Positions 53,756 to 62,543 of a stretch of 64,000 bases of DNA are shown here, one piece after another. The stretch is from Olavius algarvensis associated proteobacterium Delta 3. GTDB lineage: Bacteria > Desulfobacterota > Desulfobacteria > Desulfobacterales > CAFBRK01. Under the pieces are notes generated by a model, which was given only the letters and a program-made list of their open reading frames with translations, searched no databases and was not told the DNA's origin. The stretch's first letter is position 1; each line of letters opens with the position of its first letter. The position numbers and the translations under genes are program-made. The stretch is taken from assembly GCA_903231505.1 (NCBI GenBank), contig CAFBRK010000137.1, positions 25,397-89,396 on the forward strand. Direction: 5' to 3'.

Positions 53756-56062
53756 ATGGTTGCCAAAAAGATTCTGGTCGTCGACAATAACGACCTTTGT
53801 CTAAAATTTATGGATCGAGAGCTGTCCAACCTCGGCCACGAGGTGCGCACGGCCTCGGATGCCCTCATCGCGCTGGACATACTGGAGAGCTATCTTCCGG
53901 ATGTCATGTTTGCCGATATGGTCATGCCGGTGATCGATGGCGCCAAGCTGTGTCGAATTATCCGGGGAATGGAAAAATTCAGCCACACGCGGCTCTTCAT
54001 CGTATCGGCCATCGCTGCGGAAGAAGTCATCGATATGAAAGGGTCGGGCGCCGATGCCTATATCCAAAAAGGACCTTACCAGGAAATGCGTCAGGAATTA
54101 CTGTCCGCGCTTGAATTTAAAGGGTCCGGTTCCGAGACGGTAGGTCTTCCACGACCTCCCAACTCAAAGGTACTTTACCCCCGGGAGGTGACCAGGGAAC
54201 TCCTGTCCATCAAGCGGCACAGCGACATCATACTCAATCGGATGGATGAGGGGATCATCGAAGTCAATGCCGACGACCGGATGGTGTATGTGAATCCCGC
54301 GGCGGGCAGAATCATCGGCCGGCCCGAGGAGAGATTGCTGGGACAGGAGTTGGCCACCATTTTTTCAGAACGCGACCGGAAACTCGTCCGTCATGTACTG
54401 ATGACCCGGGCACCGGAAACATTCGGACAGGTGCCACTGTCGGTCAATCATTTTCTGGTGACACTGAGAATCTTTCCCATCGATGAAGAAACGCCCAGCC
54501 GGCTCGTTCTTCTAAAAGACATTACCGAGCGGACCAATGCGGAAAGGGCCCTGAGGGAATCGGAAAAACGGTATCGCCACGTCGTTGAAAACGTGGGTAT
54601 CGGTATGATGGTGATTCAGGATGAATGCGTTCAGTTTGTAAACAGCACCGTGTGTCGATTCCTGGGTGCAGAAACGGAAGACTTCCTGTCCCTCACGGAC
54701 CCGTTTGAGTATTTACATCCGAACGATCGCCGGCGGGCCGCCGAAGGGTATCGCCAACAGACCTGCGGCGACAAAAGAACCTGGATGGACACCTTCAGAG
54801 TGCTCTCTGCCGATGGACATCTCCGATGGCTGGAAGCGACCGGCGTTTATTCGGATTGGGAAGGCCGGCCGGCCAGCATTATCTTTTTCTCCGATGTGAC
54901 GGAAGGCAAGCGCGTGGAAAAAGAGAAAAAAAGCCTTGAGGAGCAGCTCCACCACGCCCAGAAAATGGAATCCATCGGAACCCTCACCAGCGGCGTGGCC
55001 CATAATTTTCGGAACATACTGGCCGGAGTTTCAATTGATTCCCAGTTGATGCGTCTTCTTTATCCCGCCGAACAACGGCTGCAAGAGATTGTCGATCGCA
55101 TCGATGTGTCGTTAAAACGGGGGGCCCGGCTTATTGAGGACTTGATGCATTTTTCCCACAACACGCATCAGCCCAATGCCGAGTCCATTAATTTGACCGA
55201 TATCATTAAAGAAACGTACCGCATCATCAGCAGTTCCGTGGATAAACGGATGACCATTCGAATCGATGTGCCGGACTTTCTGCCGATCAAGGCAGACCAA
55301 GCAAAAATGAGCCAGGTGCTCATGAATCTCTGTACCAACGCCCGGGATGCTATGGAATCTTCAGGCTGTCTGCGTATTGCCGCACAGGCGGAAAACGGCC
55401 GGGTGATGGTGAACGTTACCGACACCGGGCATGGCATGACAAGGGCGGTTCAGGCCAAATGCTTCGATCCCTTCTTTACCACGAAAGAGTTGGGAAAAGG
55501 CACCGGGCTGGGATTGTCGACAACTTACGGAATCATCAAGGAAATCGGCGGCGACATTCGCCTCTATTCCATGCCTGGCAAGGGCACCACATTTACTATC
55601 TCGTTGCCCTTGGCCCGGCCCGATATTTTCTCTTCCAACACCGAAACCCGGGAGGTCCGGGCGGGCCATGGTGAATGCATTCTCATTGTCGATGATGACC
55701 CCGATATTCTAAGACCCTTGGGACAATTCCTGGAGCGGCTGCAGTACGATGTTCATATGGTCACCGGCGGGCAGGAGGCCCTGGATCGGTATTCCGACAT
55801 TCTTCCGGATATCGTGCTCCTGGATCGGAACATGCCCATAATGGACGGGTTGACCTGCGCCGGCAAACTTCTGGAACAGGATGCGTTCGCGAAAATCATT
55901 TTATTCTCCGGGTACGACCAAGACGGTCCCAACGGTCTCGATGACGAGGCCATGGCATGCTTTCAGAAATACCTGACAAAACCTTTTGACATGGTTGAAC
56001 TCAGCACGGTGCTGGCGGAATGCCTCACCGGAGAACCGGCTTCTTGTGCGAATCTGGAATGA
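53756..56062 (+). CDS. Hybrid receiver-PAS-PAS-histidine kinase-receiver
   Basis: About 768 residues from MVAKKILVVDNND (an upstream ATG at 53717 is possible). Receiver 1 with Asp in VMFADMVMPVIDG; two PAS domains (about 155-265 and 280-395); HisKA with LTSGVAHNFRNILAG; HATPase with NLCTNARDAM, DTGHGMT and GTGLGLSTTYGI; C-terminal receiver with Asp in IVLLDRNMPIMDG and Lys in LTKPFD. Cytoplasmic. Divergent from the chemosensory operon and followed by a single receiver gene, its probable phosphorelay partner. Confidence 0.92.
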   Translation: MVAKKILVVDNNDLCLKFMDRELSNLGHEVRTASDALIALDILESYLPDVMFADMVMPVIDGAKLCRIIRGMEKFSHTRLFIVSAIAAEEVIDMKGSGADAYIQKGPYQEMRQELLSALEFKGSGSETVGLPRPPNSKVLYPREVTRELLSIKRHSDIILNRMDEGIIEVNADDRMVYVNPAAGRIIGRPEERLLGQELATIFSERDRKLVRHVLMTRAPETFGQVPLSVNHFLVTLRIFPIDEETPSRLVLLKDITERTNAERALRESEKRYRHVVENVGIGMMVIQDECVQFVNSTVCRFLGAETEDFLSLTDPFEYLHPNDRRRAAEGYRQQTCGDKRTWMDTFRVLSADGHLRWLEATGVYSDWEGRPASIIFFSDVTEGKRVEKEKKSLEEQLHHAQKMESIGTLTSGVAHNFRNILAGVSIDSQLMRLLYPAEQRLQEIVDRIDVSLKRGARLIEDLMHFSHNTHQPNAESINLTDIIKETYRIISSSVDKRMTIRIDVPDFLPIKADQAKMSQVLMNLCTNARDAMESSGCLRIAAQAENGRVMVNVTDTGHGMTRAVQAKCFDPFFTTKELGKGTGLGLSTTYGIIKEIGGDIRLYSMPGKGTTFTISLPLARPDIFSSNTETREVRAGHGECILIVDDDPDILRPLGQFLERLQYDVHMVTGGQEALDRYSDILPDIVLLDRNMPIMDGLTCAGKLLEQDAFAKIILFSGYDQDGPNGLDDEAMACFQKYLTKPFDMVELSTVLAECLTGEPASCANLE

Positions 56063-56178
56063 TGTTAACATCATATGGCGAAACGGCGATGCTATAAATC
56101 CCCGCCGGGACGACGTCGGTCGCCGATCGGTAGTGCCCCGATGGGGTCGTTCTACCGAGAAAGGGAACAGGCCATATC

Positions 56179-56580
56179 ATGCCGCGTTTAGTGAAAACAG
56201 TCCTTTTGGTCGATGACGAAAAGGCATTGATGGACAGCCTGAAGGCCGGGTTGCGGGTGTTTTTCCCGGATATCCATTTCGAGGCCGCCCTAAACGGCAG
56301 CGAAGCGCTCAAAATTATGCAATCGAGGCCGGTAGACCTGGTCGTGACCGATATCCGGATGCCGGGCATGGATGGCTATGAATTGGTGTCCATGATCCGT
56401 TATTCATCCACCGATGTTCCGGTGATTGCCATGAGCGCCTTTGAATCTCCGAAAATGAAAGACACCCTCAGCGACCTGGGTGTGCTCTGCTTTCTGGAAA
56501 AGCCGCTGTCCCTCCAGGAGCTGGTGGGGGCTATCCAGGAAGGGCTCCGTCAGAACGATCAGTGGGCCAACATGGCCTAG
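56179..56580 (+). CDS. Single receiver-domain response regulator
   Basis: 133 residues. LLVDDEKALMD, Asp in LVVTDIRMPGMDG, Ser in IAMSAFESP, Lys in FLEKPLS. No output domain. Located 116 nt after the hybrid kinase gene in the same direction. Confidence 0.9.
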   Translation: MPRLVKTVLLVDDEKALMDSLKAGLRVFFPDIHFEAALNGSEALKIMQSRPVDLVVTDIRMPGMDGYELVSMIRYSSTDVPVIAMSAFESPKMKDTLSDLGVLCFLEKPLSLQELVGAIQEGLRQNDQWANMA

Positions 56581-56825
56581 GCGTGTGGGTTATTCTCCGT
56601 TGGCTCCATGGCGACCAGGGAAGCCGCAAAGGCGTCCGCTTGTTTAAGCGGTTTCCCGCAATCTGTGGAGGCTGCCCACATCGGGTCTCTCCATCCCCTG
56701 GATCGAGCTTCAGCCATAACACTCCAATCCGCATCCTTATTTTATGGTGTCCCGGACTATCCGTTCACGACGAAGCCGGGCACATGGCATTGTGTTGGGA
56801 ATTCCGCGGCACTCCAGCCAATGCC

Positions 56826-56985
56826 GGAATGCCGTTCCGATGGATGGGATGTGTACGGCTATGAACGGTTCGGAATCATCGCCGTCGGCATCGGGTTTGG
56901 AACCGGTATCGACCTCGAAGATGGTCAGCCTGTTTCGATCCCGGTTCCGACAGCGATCCCGATCCCGACCATGTCGCGGCCTGGA
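56826..56985. repeat. Hexamer-rich inverted-repeat element, copy 3
   Basis: GAATGCCGTTCCGATGGATG, an ATCGSS-rich arm, then ACCTCGAAGATGGTCAGCCT and a TTTCGATCCCGGTTCCGACA arm. It aligns end to end with 35395-35530, including the central GAARATGGYSAGCCTGT. Lies in the 580-nt gap between a receiver gene and the amidohydrolase. Confidence 0.65.
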
Positions 56986-57161
56986 TGACCTGGACACGGT
57001 ATCGTGTGGCGTGTAACATCCGATTTTCATACGGAACCTTTCGGTCGCGCCGATCATCCTCGCGAGGGAAAACCGGCCGTCACACAGCGCTTCGGATTTC
57101 CCTCGGTTGGGCGCCGCCCCGGCACGAGGGACTGCAGGATTTCGGAACAAGGAGATGACCC

Positions 57162-58313
57162 ATGAAATCGGTATTTGCCCGGCACCTCTACACCGGGAAA
57201 GCACTTCGCGAAAATGTCTATATAAACTTTTCAAACACCGCCGTGGCCGGTGTTTCAAAGAAGGCCAACGGCAAACTGATCGGTGAGTATCCGACGGTGA
57301 CCCCGGCATTTATAGATCCCCATAGTCACATCGGCCTGGTTCGGTCCGGCGAGCCGGAGCAGGAAGCGGACGGGAACGAGAAAATGGCCTCGATGACGGT
57401 CTTTTCCGACGTCCTGGATGGTCTTCAGATGGACGATGCCGCCTTTCAGGACGCCGTCGAAATGGGCGTTCTCTACTCCTGCGTGATGCCGGGCAGCGGC
57501 AATATCCTTGGCGGCCGATGCGCCGTGATCCGCCACTTCGCCGAGGACAGTTCCCGGGCTCTGGTATCCCGGGCCGGCATTAAAGCAGCCTTTGGGTATA
57601 ACCCCACCTCAACCACGGCCTGGAAAGGAAAACGACCCTCCACCCGCATGGGTGCTGTCGGCATGCTGCGTGAAAAACTGGCGGACGTTTCCCAGAAACT
57701 GGATCAGTATCGAACGGCCCCCGCATCGAAAAAAAAGGACATGGCCTTTACCGCGCCGGAGAAATTGTTCCGGGCCATCCTCGAGGGTCGCGAACGGTTG
57801 CGGGTCCATGTTCACAAGATCGATGACATTGCGGCGGTATTGCGCCTGATCGATGAATTCGATCTGGACGTTACCATCGAACATGCCATGGATGTCCACA
57901 GGCCCGAGATTTTCCGGGTGCTGAAACAGCGCAGGATCCCGGTCATCTACGGGCCGATCGATTCCTTTGCGTATAAGGTCGAGCTCAAGCATGAGAACTG
58001 GCGCAATATCCGGCACCTGCTGTCGACCGGCGTCGATCTCGGGCTGATGACCGACCACCCGGTTGTGCCGGCCCGCAATCTTCTGATGCAGACCCGGTGG
58101 TTTCTGCGAAACGGCTGGAACCGGCAGGCCGCCATCGAGCTGGTATCCCGAAAAAACGCCGAAATTCTCGGAATCGACGACCGGGTCGGTACGCTTCGCC
58201 GCGGGCGATGGGCGTCATTTGTGTGCTGGAACGGAGACCCCTTTGATCTGTCCCGGTATCCGGTGGCGGTCTATGGGGAAGGAAATCTCCTGTTCAGCGC
58301 AGGATCTTCCTGA
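57162..58313 (+). CDS. Amidohydrolase-superfamily protein (imidazolonepropionase-related)
   Basis: 383 residues, AAGGAG upstream. Metal-dependent amidohydrolase motifs in order: PAFIDPHSHIG (His-x-His), LRVHVHKIDD (His), VTIEHAMDVH (His) and GLMTDHPVVP (Asp). A C-terminal beta-sandwich (GRWASFVCWNGDPFDLSRYP) returns to the N-terminal one. A carboxylated Lys is not obvious. It likely hydrolyses a cyclic amide or a related C-N bond in the cytoplasm. Stand-alone gene, so the substrate is unknown. Confidence 0.85.
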   Translation: MKSVFARHLYTGKALRENVYINFSNTAVAGVSKKANGKLIGEYPTVTPAFIDPHSHIGLVRSGEPEQEADGNEKMASMTVFSDVLDGLQMDDAAFQDAVEMGVLYSCVMPGSGNILGGRCAVIRHFAEDSSRALVSRAGIKAAFGYNPTSTTAWKGKRPSTRMGAVGMLREKLADVSQKLDQYRTAPASKKKDMAFTAPEKLFRAILEGRERLRVHVHKIDDIAAVLRLIDEFDLDVTIEHAMDVHRPEIFRVLKQRRIPVIYGPIDSFAYKVELKHENWRNIRHLLSTGVDLGLMTDHPVVPARNLLMQTRWFLRNGWNRQAAIELVSRKNAEILGIDDRVGTLRRGRWASFVCWNGDPFDLSRYPVAVYGEGNLLFSAGSS

Positions 58314-58373
58314 GCTTCCGATTCCCTGTTTTATCTTTCCTGGAAGAGGCATTCTTTGAGGCAGCGTTCTCTA

Positions 58374-58637
58374 TTAATTAGCTTGATCTGCCCTTGCCGC
58401 AATTTTGTTCTGTTTCAATGGGTCTTCTGTGAAACTTTTACAGCTTGATCTGAGGCCCGCCAGATCTCTTTCAGCCCAATCAAATTGGAAATCCCCACTA
58501 CAATAAGTCTTCTTGCCCAGCCCGTCGGTTGAATCTGAAACAAGTTTGAATGAAATTATCGTGAAGGGGTATGTATCAATCTCATGCCGTGTGTAGTTGA
58601 TGATCTCGGCCCACTCTGGTTCCGCCCGGTGCGACAT
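58374..58637 (-). CDS. Hypothetical protein next to the cassette array
   Basis: 87 residues from MSHRAEPEWAEII. No motif recognised. Its start overlaps the winged-helix-like ORF 58582-58758 by 56 nt in another frame. It could be the frame-shifted continuation of that ORF or an independent gene. Confidence 0.4.
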   Translation of the reverse strand: MSHRAEPEWAEIINYTRHEIDTYPFTIISFKLVSDSTDGLGKKTYCSGDFQFDWAERDLAGLRSSCKSFTEDPLKQNKIAARADQAN

Positions 58638-58758
58638 CCTCTCTTTTCCATGGATTCCAAGGTGTCAGGAGTCCCCAGCCTTTTGGTGTTAGAGAATAAA
58701 TGGTGCTGTCTGTATTTATTGTTGCCTTTAGAAGGCCTGCCTCTGCGAGGGCATTCAT
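58582..58758 (-). CDS. Truncated winged-helix-like ORF
   Basis: 58 residues from an ATG at 58758 (MNALAEAGLLKATINTDSTI, then YSLTPKGWGLL), a wing-and-helix pattern of MarR/ArsR-like regulators. The frame stays open upstream only to 58815, directly inside the conserved GTTAGGC of attC A, and would add IQIAYHIGRHRLKK, the expected recognition helix region. So it looks like the 3' part of a regulator cut by the cassette boundary. Confidence 0.4.
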   Translation of the reverse strand: MNALAEAGLLKATINTDSTIYSLTPKGWGLLTPWNPWKREDVAPGGTRVGRDHQLHTA

Positions 58759-58813
58759 CTTTTTTAGTCTGTGGCGGCCTATGTGATATGCGATCTGAAT
58801 ACAAATCTTGCAC

Positions 58814-58873
58814 GCCTAACACCGCTAATCAGCCGCGCGGCCTTTTGCGCCGGCTGCATCAGGATTGTTATTC
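58814..58873 (-). repeat. attC site A (distal end of array)
   Basis: Core GTTAGGC (58814-58820 as GCCTAAC) and a degenerate second core at 58867-58873. Inner stem CAGCCG / CGGCTG with CGC/GCG above it. The oxidoreductase gene stops inside it. Confidence 0.75.
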
Positions 58874-59875
58874 CGCCAGCTCCTCGAATTGGAGGCCTAC
58901 AACAACCCGGCCCGACAATTTACGCTCCTCGACCACCTCGTGAGCCTTCGCGATCGACTCCAAGGAAAACCGCGTTTCAACATCGAAGCCCGGCCAGTCG
59001 CACTCCAGTGCTTCGTTCAGTGCGCTGGCTGCTGCAATTTTGTCTGCGGTGGGAAAGTCGTCGCTCCCAAGAAAGAACAGACGAACATTTTTGAACACAA
59101 GCGGCCAGAAAGGAATCTCTGGAGTAGGGTCACCCGTGGCGTATGTCGCAATTGTGCCGCCTTGTTTCAGCAACCGCTCGTCCACGGAAATGTTCGGGTG
59201 GAAGGCGACCTCAACAATGTGATCGATTCCGTCGGGAGAGCTGGCAAAGACGCGTCCCACGATTTCGTCGGCAAGGAGACCGCCTGTAACGATTACGTGG
59301 TGGGCTCCCGCCCGCTGTGCAGTTGCCGCATCCCGTTCGGAGCGCACCGTTGCGATGACAAGTGCCCCTGCGTGCCGGGCGAGGCCGACAGCGCATTGCC
59401 CAACAGCCCCAGCGCCACCCTGCACTAGGACAGCCTGTCCGTGTACACTGCCCGCCACATGTACAGCGCGATGGGCGGTGATGCCCGGTATTCCCAAGCA
59501 TGCCCCCTGTTCGAACGCGATGCCATCCGGCAGAGGAATCGCCTGATAATCCGGGACCACGACATACTCCGCCGCGGTTCCGAACGGACGATAGCTTTGC
59601 GCACCGAAGCACCACACTCGCTCGCCGATACGCGAAGATGATACCCGGTCGCCAACCCCCTCGATGACGCCAGCCCCATCGCTATGAGGAATTACACGCG
59701 GGTAGGGCATTCCCACACCGAACGTGTCCTGCCGCTTTTTCACGTCGCCTGGATTGACACCGGAAGCGGCAACACGAATGCGAACATCTCGCGGCCCAGG
59801 CTCGGGTGTCGTCATCTCACCCACGACGAGAACCTCGGAAGGGGGACCCTGCCGTTCATACCACGCTGCTTTCAT
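58868..59875 (-). CDS. Cassette gene: zinc-type alcohol dehydrogenase/quinone oxidoreductase family
   Basis: 335 residues from MKAAWYERQGPPSEVL; the longer frame upstream crosses attC B and is discarded. Medium-chain reductase fold: GVNPGDVKKRQDTFG, then the NADPH site VQGGAGAVGQCAVGLARHAG, and late FLGSDDFPTADKIAAAS. No structural or catalytic zinc Cys set, so it belongs to the quinone-oxidoreductase branch that reduces quinones or enals with NADPH. Sits between attC A and attC B, with 29 nt before its start. Confidence 0.9.
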   Translation of the reverse strand: MKAAWYERQGPPSEVLVVGEMTTPEPGPRDVRIRVAASGVNPGDVKKRQDTFGVGMPYPRVIPHSDGAGVIEGVGDRVSSSRIGERVWCFGAQSYRPFGTAAEYVVVPDYQAIPLPDGIAFEQGACLGIPGITAHRAVHVAGSVHGQAVLVQGGAGAVGQCAVGLARHAGALVIATVRSERDAATAQRAGAHHVIVTGGLLADEIVGRVFASSPDGIDHIVEVAFHPNISVDERLLKQGGTIATYATGDPTPEIPFWPLVFKNVRLFFLGSDDFPTADKIAAASALNEALECDWPGFDVETRFSLESIAKAHEVVEERKLSGRVVVGLQFEELAE

Positions 59876-59904
59876 AGTCCAGTCCGAGCCTCCTTCGTTC
59901 GCCG

Positions 59905-59975
59905 GTATAACGACCAAGCTCAGCCGCGGACAGCCCGCGAAGCGGGTTGACGTCGACTGCAGCGCATTGTTAGGC
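59905..59975 (-). repeat. attC site B
   Basis: Cores GTATAAC (59905-59911) and GTTAGGC (59969-59975), inner perfect stem around CAGCCCGC-GAA-GCGGGTTG. Confidence 0.85.
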
Positions 59976-60291
59976 CGTAGTCTCCTTGAGCTGTTCAAAG
60001 TTTGTCCAGAGGGGTTCAAGACCTTCCGTCAACAGCCATTCCCTCAGATTGGTCACTGGCTTGACTGACTCAAGCTCGACGGCAAACACCGTATCGCACT
60101 CTTCGCACACGTATCGCTCTTCCCCAGTATTCGACAGGCGTCCCCGTACCAGCCATCCCTGGTTGCAGCAAGGCCCCCCAATACCGCAAGGCACCACAAG
60201 ACGAGCACACCCATCTCTCGAATATTCCGAGCGAGCCGTCCCTAGTGTTGGATAGCGCATTGCAATATTCGCAGGTCAACGAGTCAGTCAT
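59970..60291 (-). pseudogene. Cassette gene: double zinc-ribbon protein, frame broken in a G6 run
   Basis: One frame from 60291 gives MTDSLTCEYCNALSN and WVCSSCGALRYWG. A second gives CCNQGWLVRGRLSNTGEERY, VCEECDTVFAVE and a tail of about 35 residues ending in a TAA inside attC B. They join at a C6 run (60174-60179): with one G fewer the whole reads as about 106 residues with two CxxC pairs at the start and more Cys later. A small zinc-binding protein of unknown role; homopolymer error or true mutation. Confidence 0.6.
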
Positions 60292-60293
60292 AG

Positions 60294-60355
60294 GCCTAAC
60301 GTTAAGCTAAGGGGCGCCGCTATTCGGCGTCCCTGACTTGAACGCCTTGTTAGCT
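60294..60355 (-). repeat. attC site C
   Basis: Cores GCCTAAC (60294-60300) and GTTAGCT (60349-60355), stem AGGGGCGCCG / CGGCGTCCCT. Confidence 0.85.
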
Positions 60356-60663
60356 GCATATTGGTTGACTTGATTAGTAATTACACCGATTACACTAGAA
60401 ATCAGTACTGAAATGAAGATAAATCCAAGACTTGGCTTATGCCCCCACAATACCCCAGCAAGCACGAGAAACACTAATACTAAGATAATATTTTCAATCA
60501 CTGTTTCGCCTAGTAGCACCAATAAGCCAGAGAATAAGCCGCCAATCGATGCTGATAAGATTAAAACCCACAACTTAGTATCAAATCCCACAAGTGGGAC
60601 AATAAATAATATCGCCAACCATGTAATCAGTATTCCAAGACTTGTGTAGATTTTCTCATGCAT
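60307..60663 (-). CDS. Cassette gene: small membrane protein
   Basis: 118 residues, about four hydrophobic helices (ILITWLAILFIVPLVG, LWVLILSASIGGLFSGLLVL, IILVLVFLVLAGVLWG, FIFISVLISSVIGVI). The last residues (KAFKSGTPNSGAP) are encoded by attC C. No family recognised. Confidence 0.7.
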   Translation of the reverse strand: MHEKIYTSLGILITWLAILFIVPLVGFDTKLWVLILSASIGGLFSGLLVLLGETVIENIILVLVFLVLAGVLWGHKPSLGFIFISVLISSVIGVITNQVNQYAANKAFKSGTPNSGAP

Positions 60664-60673
60664 AGGCTTCAGC

Positions 60674-60747
60674 AGTTAACGCTCTGAATCACCGGTGTGA
60701 GTGGAGCTGCAGCGGAACTCACATCCGAGTGAATTCAGTCGTTATAA
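60674..60747 (-). repeat. attC site D
   Basis: Cores AGTTAAC (60674-60680) and GTTATAA (60741-60747). Nested stems CTGAAT / ATTCAG and GTGAGT / ACTCAC. Confidence 0.7.
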
Positions 60748-61875
60748 GGCGTCTTTCGACAGCCACTTTTTTATACAGGTACAATTAAATTCCATTTCCT
60801 TAATATACTCTTCTGAATTAAGCCCTTCATCTTCCCAAAAATCTTCATCATCGTACTCGTCAAAGTATTCGATATCGTTTTCAAGGTGATTCATAATTGT
60901 CTGAAAATTATTTGAATCAGAAGAATCGATTTTTTGTGGAACCATTACTTTTATCAATGTTAGGAAATGATCTTTTGCCGAATCATAAAAATTCGATGCA
61001 CTCTGCTGCTCAAGGTACTGCGAATGAGACTTAATTTTTGGCAAGTTAATCGCTCGAGCTAACCCAAAGGCCAACCACAATAGTATTTCAAGATTATTTT
61101 CAATTTTAAGAATACTCAAAATACGAATATCAGTATCTGGAATTTTAATTTGAGATAGATTTTTTAATGTTTCCCAAGAAAAGGTCAAGTTTTTATCAAC
61201 AAGAAAATCTAATATTATCAATTTTGATGATTGTGGGGCCTTTTCTGCTGATAAGATAATCACATCATGTAAATCCCAATCTAACAACCAATTTAAAAAC
61301 AGAAAATTTGATTCTCTGGTTCTTTGATCAGCTAAAAGGAATACAATCTGATTTGTCGATAAATCATTAGCGCCATAATTTTTAACAATTTGCCTTATAG
61401 ATGAATTACGGACAACCTCAGATTTATTTCTGGCACATTCAAGAAGCAATAAAATAGGGATCTGATGTTGATCAAAATCCCAACTATCCAAGATGCTCTG
61501 CATAACTACTGGAGACTTGTCTTTTTCAAGTATGTTGATAATCAGACTGATTTTCTCTGTATCATTTTGGTCTGTTATTCTAATTAGGTATTGGGTAGTC
61601 GTTCCACGAACTGATTCATCAGGGTCATGCTTTGCGAGCGTTGAAAGAACTGAATAGTGGCCTAATCCTGCAAGAACAACAACCATATGCCGCCTTGTCC
61701 CAGCATCAGGAGCATTGTGGGCTTGAAGTGAGATGTTTGGCAAAGCTTCCCTTCCAAGCCTTAATCCAATTTCCCATGCTGCCCATACACGCTCTTGGGC
61801 ATCTCCGTTAGAAAGGAGTGTCTTCAAAACACTTGAATTTAATTCTTTAACCTGTTCGTAATTTTGGTAAATCAT
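60742..61875 (-). CDS. Cassette gene: HEAT-repeat-like protein with acidic tail
   Basis: 377 residues, AT-rich. The first half has repeated helix pairs of HEAT/ARM type (ERVWAAWEIGLRLGREALP, TRRHMVVVLAGLGHYSVLS, HDPDESVRGTTTQYLIRI). The C-terminal region is strongly acidic (EYFDEYDDEDFWEDEGLNSE) and may bind basic partners. No enzyme motif. Possibly an adaptor or immunity-type protein; unproven. Confidence 0.75.
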   Translation of the reverse strand: MIYQNYEQVKELNSSVLKTLLSNGDAQERVWAAWEIGLRLGREALPNISLQAHNAPDAGTRRHMVVVLAGLGHYSVLSTLAKHDPDESVRGTTTQYLIRITDQNDTEKISLIINILEKDKSPVVMQSILDSWDFDQHQIPILLLLECARNKSEVVRNSSIRQIVKNYGANDLSTNQIVFLLADQRTRESNFLFLNWLLDWDLHDVIILSAEKAPQSSKLIILDFLVDKNLTFSWETLKNLSQIKIPDTDIRILSILKIENNLEILLWLAFGLARAINLPKIKSHSQYLEQQSASNFYDSAKDHFLTLIKVMVPQKIDSSDSNNFQTIMNHLENDIEYFDEYDDEDFWEDEGLNSEEYIKEMEFNCTCIKKWLSKDAL

Positions 61876-61888
61876 TCATTCTCAAGCC

Positions 61889-61960
61889 TTATAACGACTA
61901 AGCTCATCGGTTCAAATGAAGCGCAGCATAATTTGCATCCGGTGGAGCGCATTGTTATGT
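61889..61960 (-). repeat. attC site E
   Basis: Cores TTATAAC (61889-61895) and GTTATGT (61954-61960), with the CTAAGCTC...GAGCGCATT arms usual for this array. Confidence 0.7.
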
Positions 61961-61968
61961 TAATCTTT

Positions 61969-62460
61969 TTATTTAATTTGGCTGTCCAACTCTTCCGCTT
62001 TTAATATAAATTTTTTCATTATTTTATTTTCAGTATGACCTATTGAATATTCCTTTAAATCGTTAATTTCGATATCATAAGCTTCATTGATCCATATACG
62101 TAAAAATTTATCGAAACTTCCCGCATAAAATTTATCAACAGATTCAACAAAAAATAATGGACTCGCTTTGTATAGTTCAAACAAATCCAAACTATATTGA
62201 GTGGCCATTACACCATCAACTTCATCACCAACTAAAAGTATTTTTTCAATAATTTCATAGTCTTTATATTTTACAGCTATTTTTATCATTTGATGCCAAA
62301 TTGGTCTTTGATTTTCATTAAATCCTGGGCCATAAGGTTTTAATTTATCAATATTCTCCCTTTTAAATTGTTCATCTTCTAACGTATACCCTGAAGCCGA
62401 GGCAAATACTGAAAATAAAGAAAATGACAAATAAACTGTAATAACAATGTATAACCGCAT
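61969..62460 (-). CDS. Cassette gene: exported protein of unknown function
   Basis: 163 residues. Signal peptide (LYIVITVYLSFSLFSVFASA, cleavage near SASG). Mature part is helical with no motif I recognise. Likely periplasmic. Confidence 0.7.
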   Translation of the reverse strand: MRLYIVITVYLSFSLFSVFASASGYTLEDEQFKRENIDKLKPYGPGFNENQRPIWHQMIKIAVKYKDYEIIEKILLVGDEVDGVMATQYSLDLFELYKASPLFFVESVDKFYAGSFDKFLRIWINEAYDIEINDLKEYSIGHTENKIMKKFILKAEELDSQIK

Positions 62461-62476
62461 TAAATTACTCTTTTCA

Positions 62477-62543
62477 ACATAACGGCTGAATTAAGGAGTT
62501 GGGCGCGTGTTATGCCCAATCCTTCTTGAATGATTTGTTAGCG
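62477..62543 (-). repeat. attC site F
   Basis: Cores ACATAAC (62477-62483) and GTTAGCG (62537-62543), long stem AAGGAGTTGGGC / GCCCAATCCTT. Confidence 0.85.

Noticed and set aside
59875..60019. Longer N-terminus for the cassette oxidoreductase
   Set aside because: It would be translated from attC B; the family start MKAAWYERQG is at 59875.
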